From Staphylococcus petrasii (GTDB taxonomy: Bacteria > Bacillota > Bacilli > Staphylococcales > Staphylococcaceae): a stretch of DNA of 35,355 nt. The position numbers and the translations under genes are program-made. Under the pieces are notes generated by a model. It searched no databases. It had not been told where the DNA came from and saw only the letters and a program-made list of their open reading frames with translations. Positions 1 through 8,285 of the stretch are shown in pieces (the first letter of the stretch is position 1; each line of letters starts with the position of its first letter). The stretch is from positions 1 through 35,355 of the forward strand of contig NZ_PPRC01000042.1 in assembly GCF_002902565.1 (NCBI RefSeq), written 5' to 3'.

Positions 1-7
1 ATACAAT

Positions 8-43
8 AAAGTAAGCGATTACAATTTTGTCCTTACTTTTTTT
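8..43 (+). terminator. Intrinsic terminator of the gene upstream of the window
   Basis: An 8-bp inverted repeat (AAAGTAAG at 8-15, CTTACTTT at 32-39) encloses a 16-nt loop and runs into a T tract at 37-43. The T tract lies only on the + side, so it probably ends a + strand gene lying left of the window. The loop is long and the stem AT-rich, so the call is moderate. Confidence 0.5.
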
Positions 44-68
44 ATTATTCTTAATTAGAAATACTTAT

Positions 69-98
69 TAAACAACTACGATATACAAATGTTATAAT
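69..98 (+). promoter_or_regulatory. Candidate SigA promoter of the pxpB operon
   Basis: A perfect TATAAT at 93-98 is preceded after 18 bp by TAAACA (69-74), which matches four of six -35 consensus bases. Transcription would start near 105 and give a leader of about 117 nt before the TTG start at 222. The leader holds AAAGCTA (156-162), which can pair with TAGCTTT (195-201) directly before the ribosome binding site at 202-214. No known riboswitch or T-box motif was recognised. Confidence 0.4.
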
Positions 99-221
99 TT
101 TTTTATAAATATTGTTTTATGTCTAGCTAAGCTAACCACATTTTCAAAATAAATCAAAGCTAACATACTAGTGAAATTTGTTTGGAAATGGAAATAGCTT
201 TAAGAGGGGGGAGGCATCACA

Positions 222-953
222 TTGGAAATTAAAGTTATAAATGAACAATCAATTTTACTTTATTTCAAAGAAGAAATTAGTGAAAAAAATTATAAAGATG
301 TAGATACAACTACACAATACATACTTTCAAAAAATATTTCAGCTATTAGAGATGTTGTACCTTCATATCGAGCAATTATGATTAACTTTGATAATAAGCA
401 GTTAGATTATGAGCAGCTTATATCACAACTAGAACTAGACCACATTGAACTTTCGACATCAGATGAGAATGCTAATAAGAAAGTTATACATATTCCAGTA
501 CTATATAACTTAGAAGTTGGCCCGGATTTAGAGGAAGTCGCAAAACATAATAACTTAAGTGTTGAAGAAGTAATTAATATCCATACTGATAATGAGTATT
601 TAATTTATATGTTAGGATTCATGCCTGGATTCCCATTCTTAGGTGGCTTGGATAAACGTTTACATACGCCTCGTCGTTCTGAACCTAGAGTGAAGATTAA
701 CGCAGGTTCAGTGGGAATTGCTAATAATCAAACAGGTTTATACCCATCAGACTCTCCAGGTGGATGGCAAATCATTGGTCGCACACCTTTAAAAGTCTTT
801 GACCAATATTCTGATCCAATGACGCTTTATGAAGCTGGCGATTATATTAAATTTTATGCGATTGATGAAGCTACTTTTAAAGAAATAGAAACTGAAATTG
901 CTAATAATAAATTTAATAAAGAAAAGTGGGTGACTAATAATCATGAGCATTAA
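222..953 (+). CDS. pxpB: 5-oxoprolinase subunit PxpB (KipI family)
   Basis: Subunit of the ATP-dependent 5-oxoprolinase PxpABC, which opens 5-oxo-L-proline to glutamate in the cytoplasm. The 243-aa protein belongs to the KipI/AHS1 family, which corresponds to subdomains C and D of the urea carboxylase carboxyltransferase domain. The conserved core is GFMPGFPFLGG, a TPR motif, then AGSVGIA and SPGGW at about residues 132-186. The start is TTG at 222, chosen because a long purine-rich Shine-Dalgarno (GAGGGGGGAGG, 204-214) lies 7 nt upstream and no better start is near. The gene overlaps pxpC by 11 nt, so the two subunits are probably translationally coupled. In Bacillus subtilis the homologue KipI was first described as an inhibitor of the sporulation kinase KinA. 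With pxpC and pxpA in the same operon, the oxoprolinase role is the better reading here. Confidence 0.9.
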   Translation: MEIKVINEQSILLYFKEEISEKNYKDVDTTTQYILSKNISAIRDVVPSYRAIMINFDNKQLDYEQLISQLELDHIELSTSDENANKKVIHIPVLYNLEVGPDLEEVAKHNNLSVEEVINIHTDNEYLIYMLGFMPGFPFLGGLDKRLHTPRRSEPRVKINAGSVGIANNQTGLYPSDSPGGWQIIGRTPLKVFDQYSDPMTLYEAGDYIKFYAIDEATFKEIETEIANNKFNKEKWVTNNHEH

Positions 954-1944
954 AATTATTAAGCCTGGTCTCTTTACGACAGTACAAGATTTAGGGCGTT
1001 ATGGTTACCAACATTTAGGATTTTCAAGTGCTGGTGCAATGGATCAAAATAGTTTCAAAGTAGGTCAAGCTTTAATCAATAACGATGGGCCAAGTCTTGA
1101 ATTTACAGTGATAGGTCCAACTATTGAATTTAAAGAAGATAATACTTTCGTTATTACTGGTGGCAAATTTAATGCTAAGTTGAATCAACAAGACGTAGCA
1201 CTTAATACAGTATTGTTTGCTGCGAAAGGTGATAAACTTGAAATTGGTTCTGCTGTAGAGGGCGCTCGTGGTTATTTATTCTTTGGACGTCCACTAGACA
1301 TTATTGAAGTTGCAGAAAGTTATTCAACACATACTCGAAGTCAAATTGGTGGCTATAAAGGCAGAACTTTGAAAAAGAATGATGTTATTGAAGTTAAATC
1401 TAATGACACTTATAAAAGTAATTTAGGTAAAACGCTTGATTATGACGCTATACCTGAAGATAACATCATTCATATTTTGGAAGGGCCACAATTTGAGGCA
1501 TTTTCAGAAGAAAAAAGAAACCTCTTAGTTGAAGGTGAATACAAAATTTCTGATCAATCAGATAGAATGGGTTACCGTTTAAATGGTGACAATATTGCGC
1601 CGGAAGAGGGGGCAGATATTATATCTGAACCTGTAGCTTTAGGTAGTATCCAAGTGCCAAACGATGGCAATCCAATCATTCTATTAAATGATAAGCAAAC
1701 GGTTGGAGGCTATACAAAAATAGCTACAGTGAGTCAACTTGATTTAAATAAGTTAGCTCAGTTTAAACCAGGCAATCAAATTCAATTTAAATGGATTTCA
1801 ATTGAAGATGCTAATCAAAAACTACAAGAATTTGATGAACATTTTAATATGTTGCTTAATAGTATTGAAAAAGAACCAATTTATAATATTCAATCTATGA
1901 GACCAACATCACACAAATTGGCAAAAATAATTGAGGAGGAATAA
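943..1944 (+). CDS. pxpC: 5-oxoprolinase subunit PxpC (KipA family)
   Basis: Second subunit of the PxpB-PxpC pair. The 333-aa protein is of the KipA/AHS2 family, equivalent to subdomains A and B of the urea carboxylase carboxyltransferase domain. The N-terminal signature GLFTTVQDLGRYGYQHLGF followed by SAGAMDQ (about residues 9-36) is diagnostic. Further family blocks are RSQIGGYKGR, SDRMGYRL and the late segment with SEPVALGSIQVP. The ATG at 943 lies inside the end of pxpB (stop at 951-953), which indicates coupled expression and stoichiometric assembly. It is followed 3 nt later by the biotin carrier gene. That neighbour is expected for a carboxylase complex but is not required by the known PxpABC reaction. 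Confidence 0.9.
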   Translation: MSIKIIKPGLFTTVQDLGRYGYQHLGFSSAGAMDQNSFKVGQALINNDGPSLEFTVIGPTIEFKEDNTFVITGGKFNAKLNQQDVALNTVLFAAKGDKLEIGSAVEGARGYLFFGRPLDIIEVAESYSTHTRSQIGGYKGRTLKKNDVIEVKSNDTYKSNLGKTLDYDAIPEDNIIHILEGPQFEAFSEEKRNLLVEGEYKISDQSDRMGYRLNGDNIAPEEGADIISEPVALGSIQVPNDGNPIILLNDKQTVGGYTKIATVSQLDLNKLAQFKPGNQIQFKWISIEDANQKLQEFDEHFNMLLNSIEKEPIYNIQSMRPTSHKLAKIIEEE

Positions 1945-1947
1945 TTA

Positions 1948-2400
1948 GTGAATATTAAAAAGATAGAAGAGGTCATTAATTTAGTAAAATCAAACGGAGT
2001 TAAACGCTTTAAGTTTAAAGATAATAAAAGTGAATTAGAGTTAGACTTTACAGAAGGCGTTCAAAGTCAAGGTAATGCAAGTGCTCCTTCACAAACTGTA
2101 CAAAGTACAAATACAAGCGATGAAGCTTCAACTCAAAGTCAAACTGATAGTTCAAATGATAGCGCTCAAGAAATTAAATCACCTATGGTTGGTACATTCT
2201 TCTTACAAGATAGTAAAGAACTAACTGAACCTCAAATTAAAGTAGGCGATCAAATTAAATCTGGCGATGTTATTGGCTATATCGAAGCTATGAAAGTCAT
2301 GAACGAAGTGACTAGTGACGTTGATGGAGAAGTAGCTGAAATCGTTGTAGATCATGGAACTAATGTAGAATATGATCAAGTACTAGTTAAAGTCAAATAA
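1948..2400 (+). CDS. Biotin carboxyl carrier protein, second-copy AccB type
   Basis: Carries biotin that is carboxylated by the adjacent biotin carboxylase and swung to a carboxyltransferase. The 150-aa protein has a short N-terminal helix (1-35), a Ser/Thr/Gln/Asn-rich flexible linker (about 38-74) and a C-terminal biotinyl domain (75-150). The domain carries the site EAMKVMNE, with the biotinyl lysine at K116. The start is GTG at 1948, with GAGGAGGA (1933-1940) 7 nt upstream. Staphylococci carry their fatty-acid accB-accC pair elsewhere, so this is probably a paralogue dedicated to this operon. That statement rests on general knowledge, not on this window. No accA or accD is present here. 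Confidence 0.88.
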   Translation: MNIKKIEEVINLVKSNGVKRFKFKDNKSELELDFTEGVQSQGNASAPSQTVQSTNTSDEASTQSQTDSSNDSAQEIKSPMVGTFFLQDSKELTEPQIKVGDQIKSGDVIGYIEAMKVMNEVTSDVDGEVAEIVVDHGTNVEYDQVLVKVK

Positions 2401-2414
2401 GGGGGAACTTGTGT

Positions 2415-3776
2415 ATGTATCGTTGTTTAGTAGCTAACAGAGGAGAAATCGCGGTCCGTATCATTAGAGCGTGTCGTGAAATGGGCATTGAAACTGTTGC
2501 GATTTACGCTAAAGGGGACGAAAAAAGCTTACACGTTAGCCTTGCTGACCAAGCTGTTTGTATTGGAGAAGCTAACCCATTAGATAGTTATTTAAATATT
2601 GAACGTATTATTGGCGCTGCTGAAATTACTGGCGCTAATGCGATTCATCCGGGATATGGTTTCTTATCTGAAAGTACAACTTTTGCTGAAAAGGTTGAAG
2701 AAAATGATATCCATTTCATCGGTCCTAATAAAACAACAATGGAAATGATGGGTGACAAAATTACTGCTCGTCAAACTGTTGATTCTGCAGGGGTTCCTGT
2801 TATACCTGGTTCATCTGGTGCAGTTAATTCAGTAGAAGAAGTTAAAGAATTAGCTAAAGAGATTGGTTATCCAGTTGTATTAAAAGCTGCTAGTGGTGGT
2901 GGCGGTAAAGGTATTCGTATCGTTAAAGAACCTGAACAATTAGAGAAATCTTTAAAAGAAGCTAAAAGTGAAGGACAAAAATACTTTAACGATGATCGAG
3001 TATACGTTGAAGCATTCATCCCAGTGGCAAAACACGTAGAAGTTCAAATCATTGGTGACGGTAAAGAAAATTATGTTCACTTAGGTGAACGTGACTGTTC
3101 TGTTCAACGTAAAAACCAAAAATTAATCGAAGAATCACCTTGTGCAGCTTTATCAGAAGAGCAACGTAAACAAATTTGTGAAGACGCTGTTAAAGTAGCT
3201 AAAGCTTCAAATTATAGAAGTGCAGGTACAATTGAATTCTTAGTTACAGAAGATGCGCATTACTTTATAGAAATGAACGCGCGCATCCAAGTAGAACATA
3301 CTGTAACTGAAATGCGTGCTGATAGAGATTTATTACAAGCACAACTTTACTTACTACAACACGGTGAATTACCATTCACGCAAGAAGATATCGTGTTTAA
3401 TGGCCATGTGATTGAAGCACGTATTAACGCTGAGAATCCTGAGAAGAAATTCCAACCTACACCTGGTAAAGTTAAAAAATTACATTTACCACAAGGATTT
3501 AATATTCGTGTAGATTCACTATTATATCCTGGTTACCAAGTGTCACCATATTACGATTCTTTAGTTGCTAAAGTTATTGTTAAAGATGCTAATCGTGAAA
3601 ATGCGATTAAAAAATTAAAAGTGGCACTTGATGAAATGGTGATTGAAGGATTTTCAACAACTGCAGACTTCTTATATGCAGTATTAAGCTATCCACTATA
3701 CGCTGATGGCGATGCGAGAGAAGTAGATATTAAATTCCTTGAAAAACATCAAATTATCAAAGGAGTTGAGCTTTAA
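2415..3776 (+). CDS. Biotin carboxylase, second-copy AccC type
   Basis: ATP- and bicarbonate-dependent carboxylation of biotin on the neighbouring carrier protein. The protein has the full biotin carboxylase layout of about 453 aa: an N-terminal domain beginning [20 protein letters not shown], an ATP-grasp domain with the glycine-rich loop SGGGGKG, the catalytic stretch [14 protein letters not shown], and a C-terminal biotin carboxylase domain. I place the start at ATG 2415, 9 nt after AAGGGGG. A TTG six bases earlier (2409) is in frame but lies only 3 nt from the G run. The stop overlaps the pxpA start by one base. The partner carboxyltransferase is not an AccAD pair; by position PxpB/PxpC are the candidates. 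Confidence 0.88.
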   Translation: MYRCLVANRGEIAVRIIRACREMGIETVAIYAKGDEKSLHVSLADQAVCIGEANPLDSYLNIERIIGAAEITGANAIHPGYGFLSESTTFAEKVEENDIHFIGPNKTTMEMMGDKITARQTVDSAGVPVIPGSSGAVNSVEEVKELAKEIGYPVVLKAASGGGGKGIRIVKEPEQLEKSLKEAKSEGQKYFNDDRVYVEAFIPVAKHVEVQIIGDGKENYVHLGERDCSVQRKNQKLIEESPCAALSEEQRKQICEDAVKVAKASNYRSAGTIEFLVTEDAHYFIEMNARIQVEHTVTEMRADRDLLQAQLYLLQHGELPFTQEDIVFNGHVIEARINAENPEKKFQPTPGKVKKLHLPQGFNIRVDSLLYPGYQVSPYYDSLVAKVIVKDANRENAIKKLKVALDEMVIEGFSTTADFLYAVLSYPLYADGDAREVDIKFLEKHQIIKGVEL

Positions 3777-4528
3777 TGAAAATTGATTTGAATTGTGATT
3801 TAGGCGAAGCATTTGGTAATTATTCATTTGGCGGGGATAAAGATATTATTCCATTAATCACATCTGCTAATGTTGCCTGTGGTTTCCACGCAGGTGATGA
3901 AAATGTGATGAACGATACTGTAAAAATAGCTAAAGACAATGGCGTAAGTATTGGTGCACATCCTGGTTTACCAGATTTAAAAGGTTTTGGTCGTAGAAAC
4001 ATTGATATTGCACCACAAGAAGTCTACAATTTAATGATTTATCAACTAGGTGCTTTAGAAGGTTTTTGTAAAGCACATGGCACACGTATTAATCACGTTA
4101 AACCGCATGGTGCTTTATATAATATGGGTGCTAAAGATAAAGACATTGCACATGCCATTGCGCAAGCTGTATATGACTTTGATTCATCATTAATTTTAGT
4201 AGGTTTATCTAATTCTTTATTAATTTCAGAAGCAGAGTCAGTTGGTCTTAAAACTGCTTCAGAGGTCTTTGCAGATAGACGTTATGAAGATAATGGTCAA
4301 TTAGTTAGTCGTAAAGAAGCTGATGCAGTCATCACAGATACTGATGAAGCATTAGATCAAGTGATTAAAATGGTTACTGAAAATAAAGTAATTAGTAAAA
4401 ATGGGAAAGAAATTGATTTAAAAGCTGATACTATTTGCGTGCATGGTGATGGCGCCCATGCATTAGATTTTGTATCACAAATCAGAAAAAAATTAACGAA
4501 AGAAGGCATTGATATTCAATCCTTATAG
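3776..4528 (+). CDS. pxpA: 5-oxoprolinase subunit PxpA (LamB/YcsF family)
   Basis: LamB/YcsF family subunit of 5-oxoprolinase, 250 aa, the family's usual length. It begins with the signature [13 protein letters not shown] and continues with [15 protein letters not shown] and [15 protein letters not shown] (about 4-75). VKPHGALYN and [16 protein letters not shown] follow, all diagnostic of the family. The ATG overlaps the biotin carboxylase stop (TAATG-type one-base overlap) and is preceded by AAAGGAG, so it is translated as part of the same operon. Together with PxpB and PxpC it completes the enzyme that recovers glutamate from spontaneously formed 5-oxoproline. Confidence 0.92.
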   Translation: MKIDLNCDLGEAFGNYSFGGDKDIIPLITSANVACGFHAGDENVMNDTVKIAKDNGVSIGAHPGLPDLKGFGRRNIDIAPQEVYNLMIYQLGALEGFCKAHGTRINHVKPHGALYNMGAKDKDIAHAIAQAVYDFDSSLILVGLSNSLLISEAESVGLKTASEVFADRRYEDNGQLVSRKEADAVITDTDEALDQVIKMVTENKVISKNGKEIDLKADTICVHGDGAHALDFVSQIRKKLTKEGIDIQSL

Positions 4529-4539
4529 GGGGTTCCAAG

Positions 4540-5778
4540 ATGGGAGAAAATTTAAAACCAAAAACTAACGAGAAAGATTTCCAATTCACGAAAAATCATA
4601 GACGTTTACTCTATGGTTCAGTCTTTTTAATGGCTACTTCAGCAATTGGACCAGCTTTCTTAACACAAACTGCAGTATTTACTGCAGAATTTTATGCTAG
4701 TTTTGCTTTTGCAATATTAATATCAATCATTATTGATATTGGCGCACAAATAAACATTTGGCGTGTACTTGTAGTAACTGGTTTACGAGGTCAAGAGGTA
4801 TCAAACAAAGTGTTACCTGGTTTAGGTACGGTAATTTCATTATTAATCGCTTTTGGGGGACTGGCGTTTAATATAGGTAATATTGCCGGTGCAGGCCTTG
4901 GTTTAAACGCGATGTTTGGCTTAGATATTAAATGGGGCGCTGCTATTACAGCGATTTTCTCAATTTTAATTTTCGTAAGTAAAAGTGGTCAAAAAATTAT
5001 GGACGTTGTATCAATGATTCTAGGTGTTGTTATGATACTTGTAGTGGCATATGTCATGGTCGTATCAAACCCACCATATGGAGAAGCATTGGTTCGTACA
5101 GTAGCACCAGAACATCCTATTAAATTGATTCTACCAATTATTACATTAGTTGGTGGTACGGTAGGAGGATACATTACATTCGCTGGGGCACATAGATTGC
5201 TTGATTCAGGTATGAAAGGTCAACAATTTTTACCGTTTGTTAACCGCTCTGCTGTAGCAGGTATTTTAACTACTGGTATTATGAGAACGTTACTTTTCTT
5301 AGCGGTATTAGGCGTAGTAGTCACTGGTGTCACACTAAGTGCAGACAACCCACCAGCATCAGTATTTGAACATGCAATTGGACCTATCGGTAAGAACATC
5401 TTTGGTGTCGTTATCTTCGCAGCAGCGATGTCATCTGTAATCGGTTCTGCTTACACTAGTGCAACGTTCTTAAAAACGTTACATAAATCAATGGTTAATA
5501 AAAGTAACCTTATCGTTATTATTTTTATCGTTGTTTCAACGTTAATCTTCTTATTTATTGGTAAACCAGTAAGCTTATTGATTATTGCAGGAGCTATTAA
5601 TGGTTGGATTTTACCTATCACATTAGGAGCTATCCTTATCGCAAGCCGTAAGAAATCAGTTGTCGGCGATTATAAACATCCAACTTGGATGCTTGTATTC
5701 GGTATACTTGCGGTAGTAGTAACGATTATCACTGGAATATTCTCGTTACAAGATTTAGCCACTCTATGGAAAGGCTAA
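4540..5778 (+). CDS. Atypical Nramp-fold membrane transporter (YcsG-like)
   Basis: Polytopic membrane protein of 412 aa with about eleven hydrophobic segments and an Nramp-like fold. The first helix has SAIGPAFL (34-41), as in Nramp helix 1, but the DPGN metal-binding motif is replaced by T48-A49-E50-F51. In the presumed helix 6 the expected MPHN is replaced by G209-G210-Y211-I212 after GGTV. It is therefore unlikely to be a canonical Mn/Fe transporter. The B. subtilis relative YcsG also sits beside the pxpA homologue ycsF. The substrate is unknown; 5-oxoproline or a related acid is an inference from context only. The ribosome binding site is an AGGGGG run 7 nt before the ATG. It is the last gene of the operon and a strong terminator follows at 5788. 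Confidence 0.75.
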   Translation: MGENLKPKTNEKDFQFTKNHRRLLYGSVFLMATSAIGPAFLTQTAVFTAEFYASFAFAILISIIIDIGAQINIWRVLVVTGLRGQEVSNKVLPGLGTVISLLIAFGGLAFNIGNIAGAGLGLNAMFGLDIKWGAAITAIFSILIFVSKSGQKIMDVVSMILGVVMILVVAYVMVVSNPPYGEALVRTVAPEHPIKLILPIITLVGGTVGGYITFAGAHRLLDSGMKGQQFLPFVNRSAVAGILTTGIMRTLLFLAVLGVVVTGVTLSADNPPASVFEHAIGPIGKNIFGVVIFAAAMSSVIGSAYTSATFLKTLHKSMVNKSNLIVIIFIVVSTLIFLFIGKPVSLLIIAGAINGWILPITLGAILIASRKKSVVGDYKHPTWMLVFGILAVVVTIITGIFSLQDLATLWKG

Positions 5779-5787
5779 TATAATTAG

Positions 5788-5826
5788 AACTCTACACTCT
5801 CAGCAGTGTAGAGTTTTTTTATTTTT
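5788..5826 (+). terminator. Strong intrinsic terminator of the pxp operon
   Basis: Perfect 10-bp stem AACTCTACAC (5788-5797) and GTGTAGAGTT (5806-5815) with an 8-nt loop, followed by seven T and then a further T-rich stretch. It begins 9 bp after the stop of the Nramp-like gene. Confidence 0.9.
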
Positions 5827-5858
5827 TGAAAATTAAAGAACCATTATTTATTGTGTAA

Positions 5859-5888
5859 TTAACTTATCTTGGTCGTGATGACTATAAA
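5859..5888 (+). promoter_or_regulatory. Candidate promoter of mtnN
   Basis: TTAACT (5859-5864), an 18-bp spacer and TATAAA (5883-5888) lie between the upstream terminator and the mtnN start. A second possible -10, TAAAAT, is at 5896-5901. It is the only promoter window before the following long run of closely spaced genes. Confidence 0.4.
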
Positions 5889-5934
5889 ATTGTGATAAAA
5901 TAGCTTATGCTAAGATGAAAATAGAGGTGTAAAT

Positions 5935-6621
5935 ATGATTGGAATTATAGGAGCTATGGAAGAAGAAGTAGCTATTTTAAAAGATAAATTAGTAGAGATG
6001 AGTGAAATTACTTCAGCTCATGTAAAATTCTACAGAGGTAAACTTAACAATAAAGAAGTTGTACTTACTCAAAGTGGTATAGGTAAAGTTAACGCTGCTA
6101 TCTCAACAACTTTATTAATTGAAAAGTTCAATCCTCACATCATCATTAATACAGGATCTGCTGGCGCGTTAGATGAAAGTTTAGCAGTAGGTGACATTTT
6201 AATTAGTAATGAAGTAATTTATCACGATGCTGACGCAACTGCTTTTGGCTATGAATATGGTCAAATTCCTCAAATGCCTGCTAAATTTAATGCAGATTCA
6301 AAACTATTAAAATTAACTGAACAAATTGTTATTAATCAAGATTTAACAGCTAAAGTTGGTCCAATTGTTAGTGGTGACAGTTTTATTGGAAGTGCGGAGC
6401 AACGTTTAACTATTAAACGCCAATTTCCAACTGCAATGGCTGTTGAGATGGAAGCGACAGCAATCGCACAAACTTGTTACCAATTTAAAGTACCGTTTAT
6501 TGTTACACGTGCGGTTTCAGATTTAGCTAATGGAGAGGCTGAAATGTCTTTTGAAGAATTTTTAGGAAAAGCAGCTCAGTCATCAAGTAAAATTGTTGAA
6601 GAGTTAGTATCTGAACTATAA
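5935..6621 (+). CDS. mtnN: 5'-methylthioadenosine/S-adenosylhomocysteine nucleosidase
   Basis: Hydrolyses the glycosidic bond of methylthioadenosine, S-adenosylhomocysteine and 5'-deoxyadenosine, releasing adenine. It clears products of polyamine synthesis, methylation and radical-SAM chemistry and feeds AI-2 and methionine salvage. The 228-aa length is standard. Family markers are [12 protein letters not shown] with the catalytic-region E11, the NTGSAGAL ribose-binding stretch (72-79), VEMEATA with E173 and the catalytic Asp in RAVSDLAN (D196). The start ATG has GAGGTG upstream. The gene is followed 22 nt later by yqeG, so it may head that transcription unit. The many SAM-dependent enzymes in the window (YqeM, HemW, PrmA, RsmE, MtaB) produce or consume related products, but this is not evidence of a functional link. 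Confidence 0.95.
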   Translation: MIGIIGAMEEEVAILKDKLVEMSEITSAHVKFYRGKLNNKEVVLTQSGIGKVNAAISTTLLIEKFNPHIIINTGSAGALDESLAVGDILISNEVIYHDADATAFGYEYGQIPQMPAKFNADSKLLKLTEQIVINQDLTAKVGPIVSGDSFIGSAEQRLTIKRQFPTAMAVEMEATAIAQTCYQFKVPFIVTRAVSDLANGEAEMSFEEFLGKAAQSSSKIVEELVSEL

Positions 6622-6643
6622 AAAAATATTAAAGGTGAAGATT

Positions 6644-7171
6644 ATGGGTTTAATTAAAAAATATTTTATGCCTAATGATTACGTTAAATCTGTTTTTGAA
6701 ATAGATATTGAAAAATTAGCAAAAGCAGGGTTCAAAGGCATTATTACAGATTTAGATAATACGTTAGTAGGATGGGACGTAAAATCTCCTACAATTGAAA
6801 TTAAAGAATGGTTTAAAAAAGCCAATGACTTAGGTATTACTATTACTATAGTTTCAAATAATAATGAAGAACGTGTAGCAAGTTTTTCTAAAGACTTAAA
6901 CGTGGATTTTATCTTTAAAGCACGTAAACCAATGGGTAAAGCTTTTAAAAAAGCAATAAAACAAATGCGTATTCAACCTAAAGAAACAATTGTTATTGGT
7001 GACCAAATGCTTACAGATGTTTTTGGTGGTAATCGCAATGGATTGTATACTATTATGGTTGTTCCAGTGAAAAGAACAGATGGATTTATTACTAAATTTA
7101 ATAGAATAATCGAACGTCGTTTATTGAATTATTTTAAAAATAAAGGATACATTAAATGGGAGGAAAATTGA
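6644..7171 (+). CDS. yqeG: YqeG family HAD phosphatase
   Basis: HAD-superfamily IIIA phosphatase of about 175 aa. Motif I is D36-L-D38-N-T40, motif II is the SNN stretch near 78, and the motif III/IV region has KP and GDQMLTDVFGGNR. The family is related to Gep4-type phosphatidylglycerophosphate phosphatases, which suggests phospholipid synthesis, but the substrate is not proven from sequence. An in-frame GTG at 6635 would add three residues but lies inside the Shine-Dalgarno AAAGGTGA (6631-6638), so ATG at 6644 is preferred. The stop codon precedes the yqeH start with no gap, so the two genes are tightly coupled. Confidence 0.88.
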   Translation: MGLIKKYFMPNDYVKSVFEIDIEKLAKAGFKGIITDLDNTLVGWDVKSPTIEIKEWFKKANDLGITITIVSNNNEERVASFSKDLNVDFIFKARKPMGKAFKKAIKQMRIQPKETIVIGDQMLTDVFGGNRNGLYTIMVVPVKRTDGFITKFNRIIERRLLNYFKNKGYIKWEEN

Positions 7172-8272
7172 TTGGATGAAACTTTAAAATGTATAGGCTG
7201 TGGCGCACCTCTTCAATCTGAAGATAAAAATGCGCCTGGTTATGTGCCAGAACATAATTTATTTAGAGATGATGTAATTTGTCAGCGCTGTTTTAGGCTT
7301 AAGAACTATAACGAAATTCAAGATGTCGGAATGGATAGCGATGACTTTTTAAATTTATTAAACGGATTAGCTGATCGCAAAGGTATTATCGTAAACGTGG
7401 TAGATATCTTTGATTTCGAAGGTTCTTTTATCAATGCTATTAAGCGTATTGTAGGTAATAAAAAAATCATTTTAGCAGCTAATAAGTTAGATTTATTACC
7501 TAAACAAATAAATAAACGCCGTGTAAAAGAATGGCTAAAAAGAACAGCAAGAAAATATGGCTTAGAGGCTGAAGAAGTTGTATTAATCTCTGCCCACAAA
7601 GGTTGGGGAATTGATGATTTATTAGCAGCCATTGATCATCACCGTGATAACAGTGATGTTTATATCGTTGGAACAACAAATGTAGGGAAATCTACGCTTA
7701 TTAATAAATTAATTGAACAAAGTGTTGGAGAAAAAGATGTTGTTACTACTTCAAGATTCCCAGGCACTACATTAGATATGATAGATATTCCACTTGATGA
7801 ACGTACATTTATGTATGATACACCGGGTATTATACAAGCACATCAAATGACGCATTATGTAACTGAAAAAGAATTAAAAATAGTTGTACCTAAAAATGAA
7901 ATTAAACAACGTGTTTTCCAACTAAACGAAGGACAAACATTATTCTTTGGCGGTTTAGCAAGAATTGATTATGTCAGTGGAGGCAAACGCCCATTAGTTT
8001 GCTATTTCTCAAACGATTTAAATATTCATCGTACTAAAACTGAAAAAGCAAATGATTTATGGCGTAATCAAATTGGAAATGTGTTAACACCTCCAAAAGA
8101 TGCCGAGAATTTTGATATGAGTAACATTAAAGCAGTCCGATTAGAAACGGGTAAAGAAAAAAGAGATGTGATGATATCTGGATTAGGCTTTATTACTATT
8201 GAAGCAGGCGCAAAAGTTATAGTTAGAGTTCCTAAGAATGTTGATGTAATATTACGTAACTCTATAATGTAA
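7172..8272 (+). CDS. yqeH: Ribosome biogenesis GTPase YqeH
   Basis: Circularly permuted GTPase required for 30S subunit assembly. The 366-aa protein begins with a zinc-knuckle, C7-x2-C10 and C37-x2-C40. The GTPase motifs then appear in permuted order: G4 NKLD (104-107), the SAHKG G5 region (about 140), G1 GTTNVGKST (167-175), and G3 DTPG (216-219). A C-terminal domain follows that is thought to bind RNA or protein. The start is TTG at 7172, with GGGAGG (7158-7163) 8 nt upstream and no in-frame ATG nearby. The gene sits in the conserved yqeG-yqeH-aroE-yhbY order found across Firmicutes. Confidence 0.94.
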   Translation: MDETLKCIGCGAPLQSEDKNAPGYVPEHNLFRDDVICQRCFRLKNYNEIQDVGMDSDDFLNLLNGLADRKGIIVNVVDIFDFEGSFINAIKRIVGNKKIILAANKLDLLPKQINKRRVKEWLKRTARKYGLEAEEVVLISAHKGWGIDDLLAAIDHHRDNSDVYIVGTTNVGKSTLINKLIEQSVGEKDVVTTSRFPGTTLDMIDIPLDERTFMYDTPGIIQAHQMTHYVTEKELKIVVPKNEIKQRVFQLNEGQTLFFGGLARIDYVSGGKRPLVCYFSNDLNIHRTKTEKANDLWRNQIGNVLTPPKDAENFDMSNIKAVRLETGKEKRDVMISGLGFITIEAGAKVIVRVPKNVDVILRNSIM

Positions 8273-8285
8273 GGTGGTAATTTAA

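Noticed and set aside
2409-2414. TTG at 2409 as start of the biotin carboxylase
   Set aside because: It is only 3 nt from the GGGGG Shine-Dalgarno; the ATG at 2415 has normal spacing and gives the usual N terminus [11 protein letters not shown].
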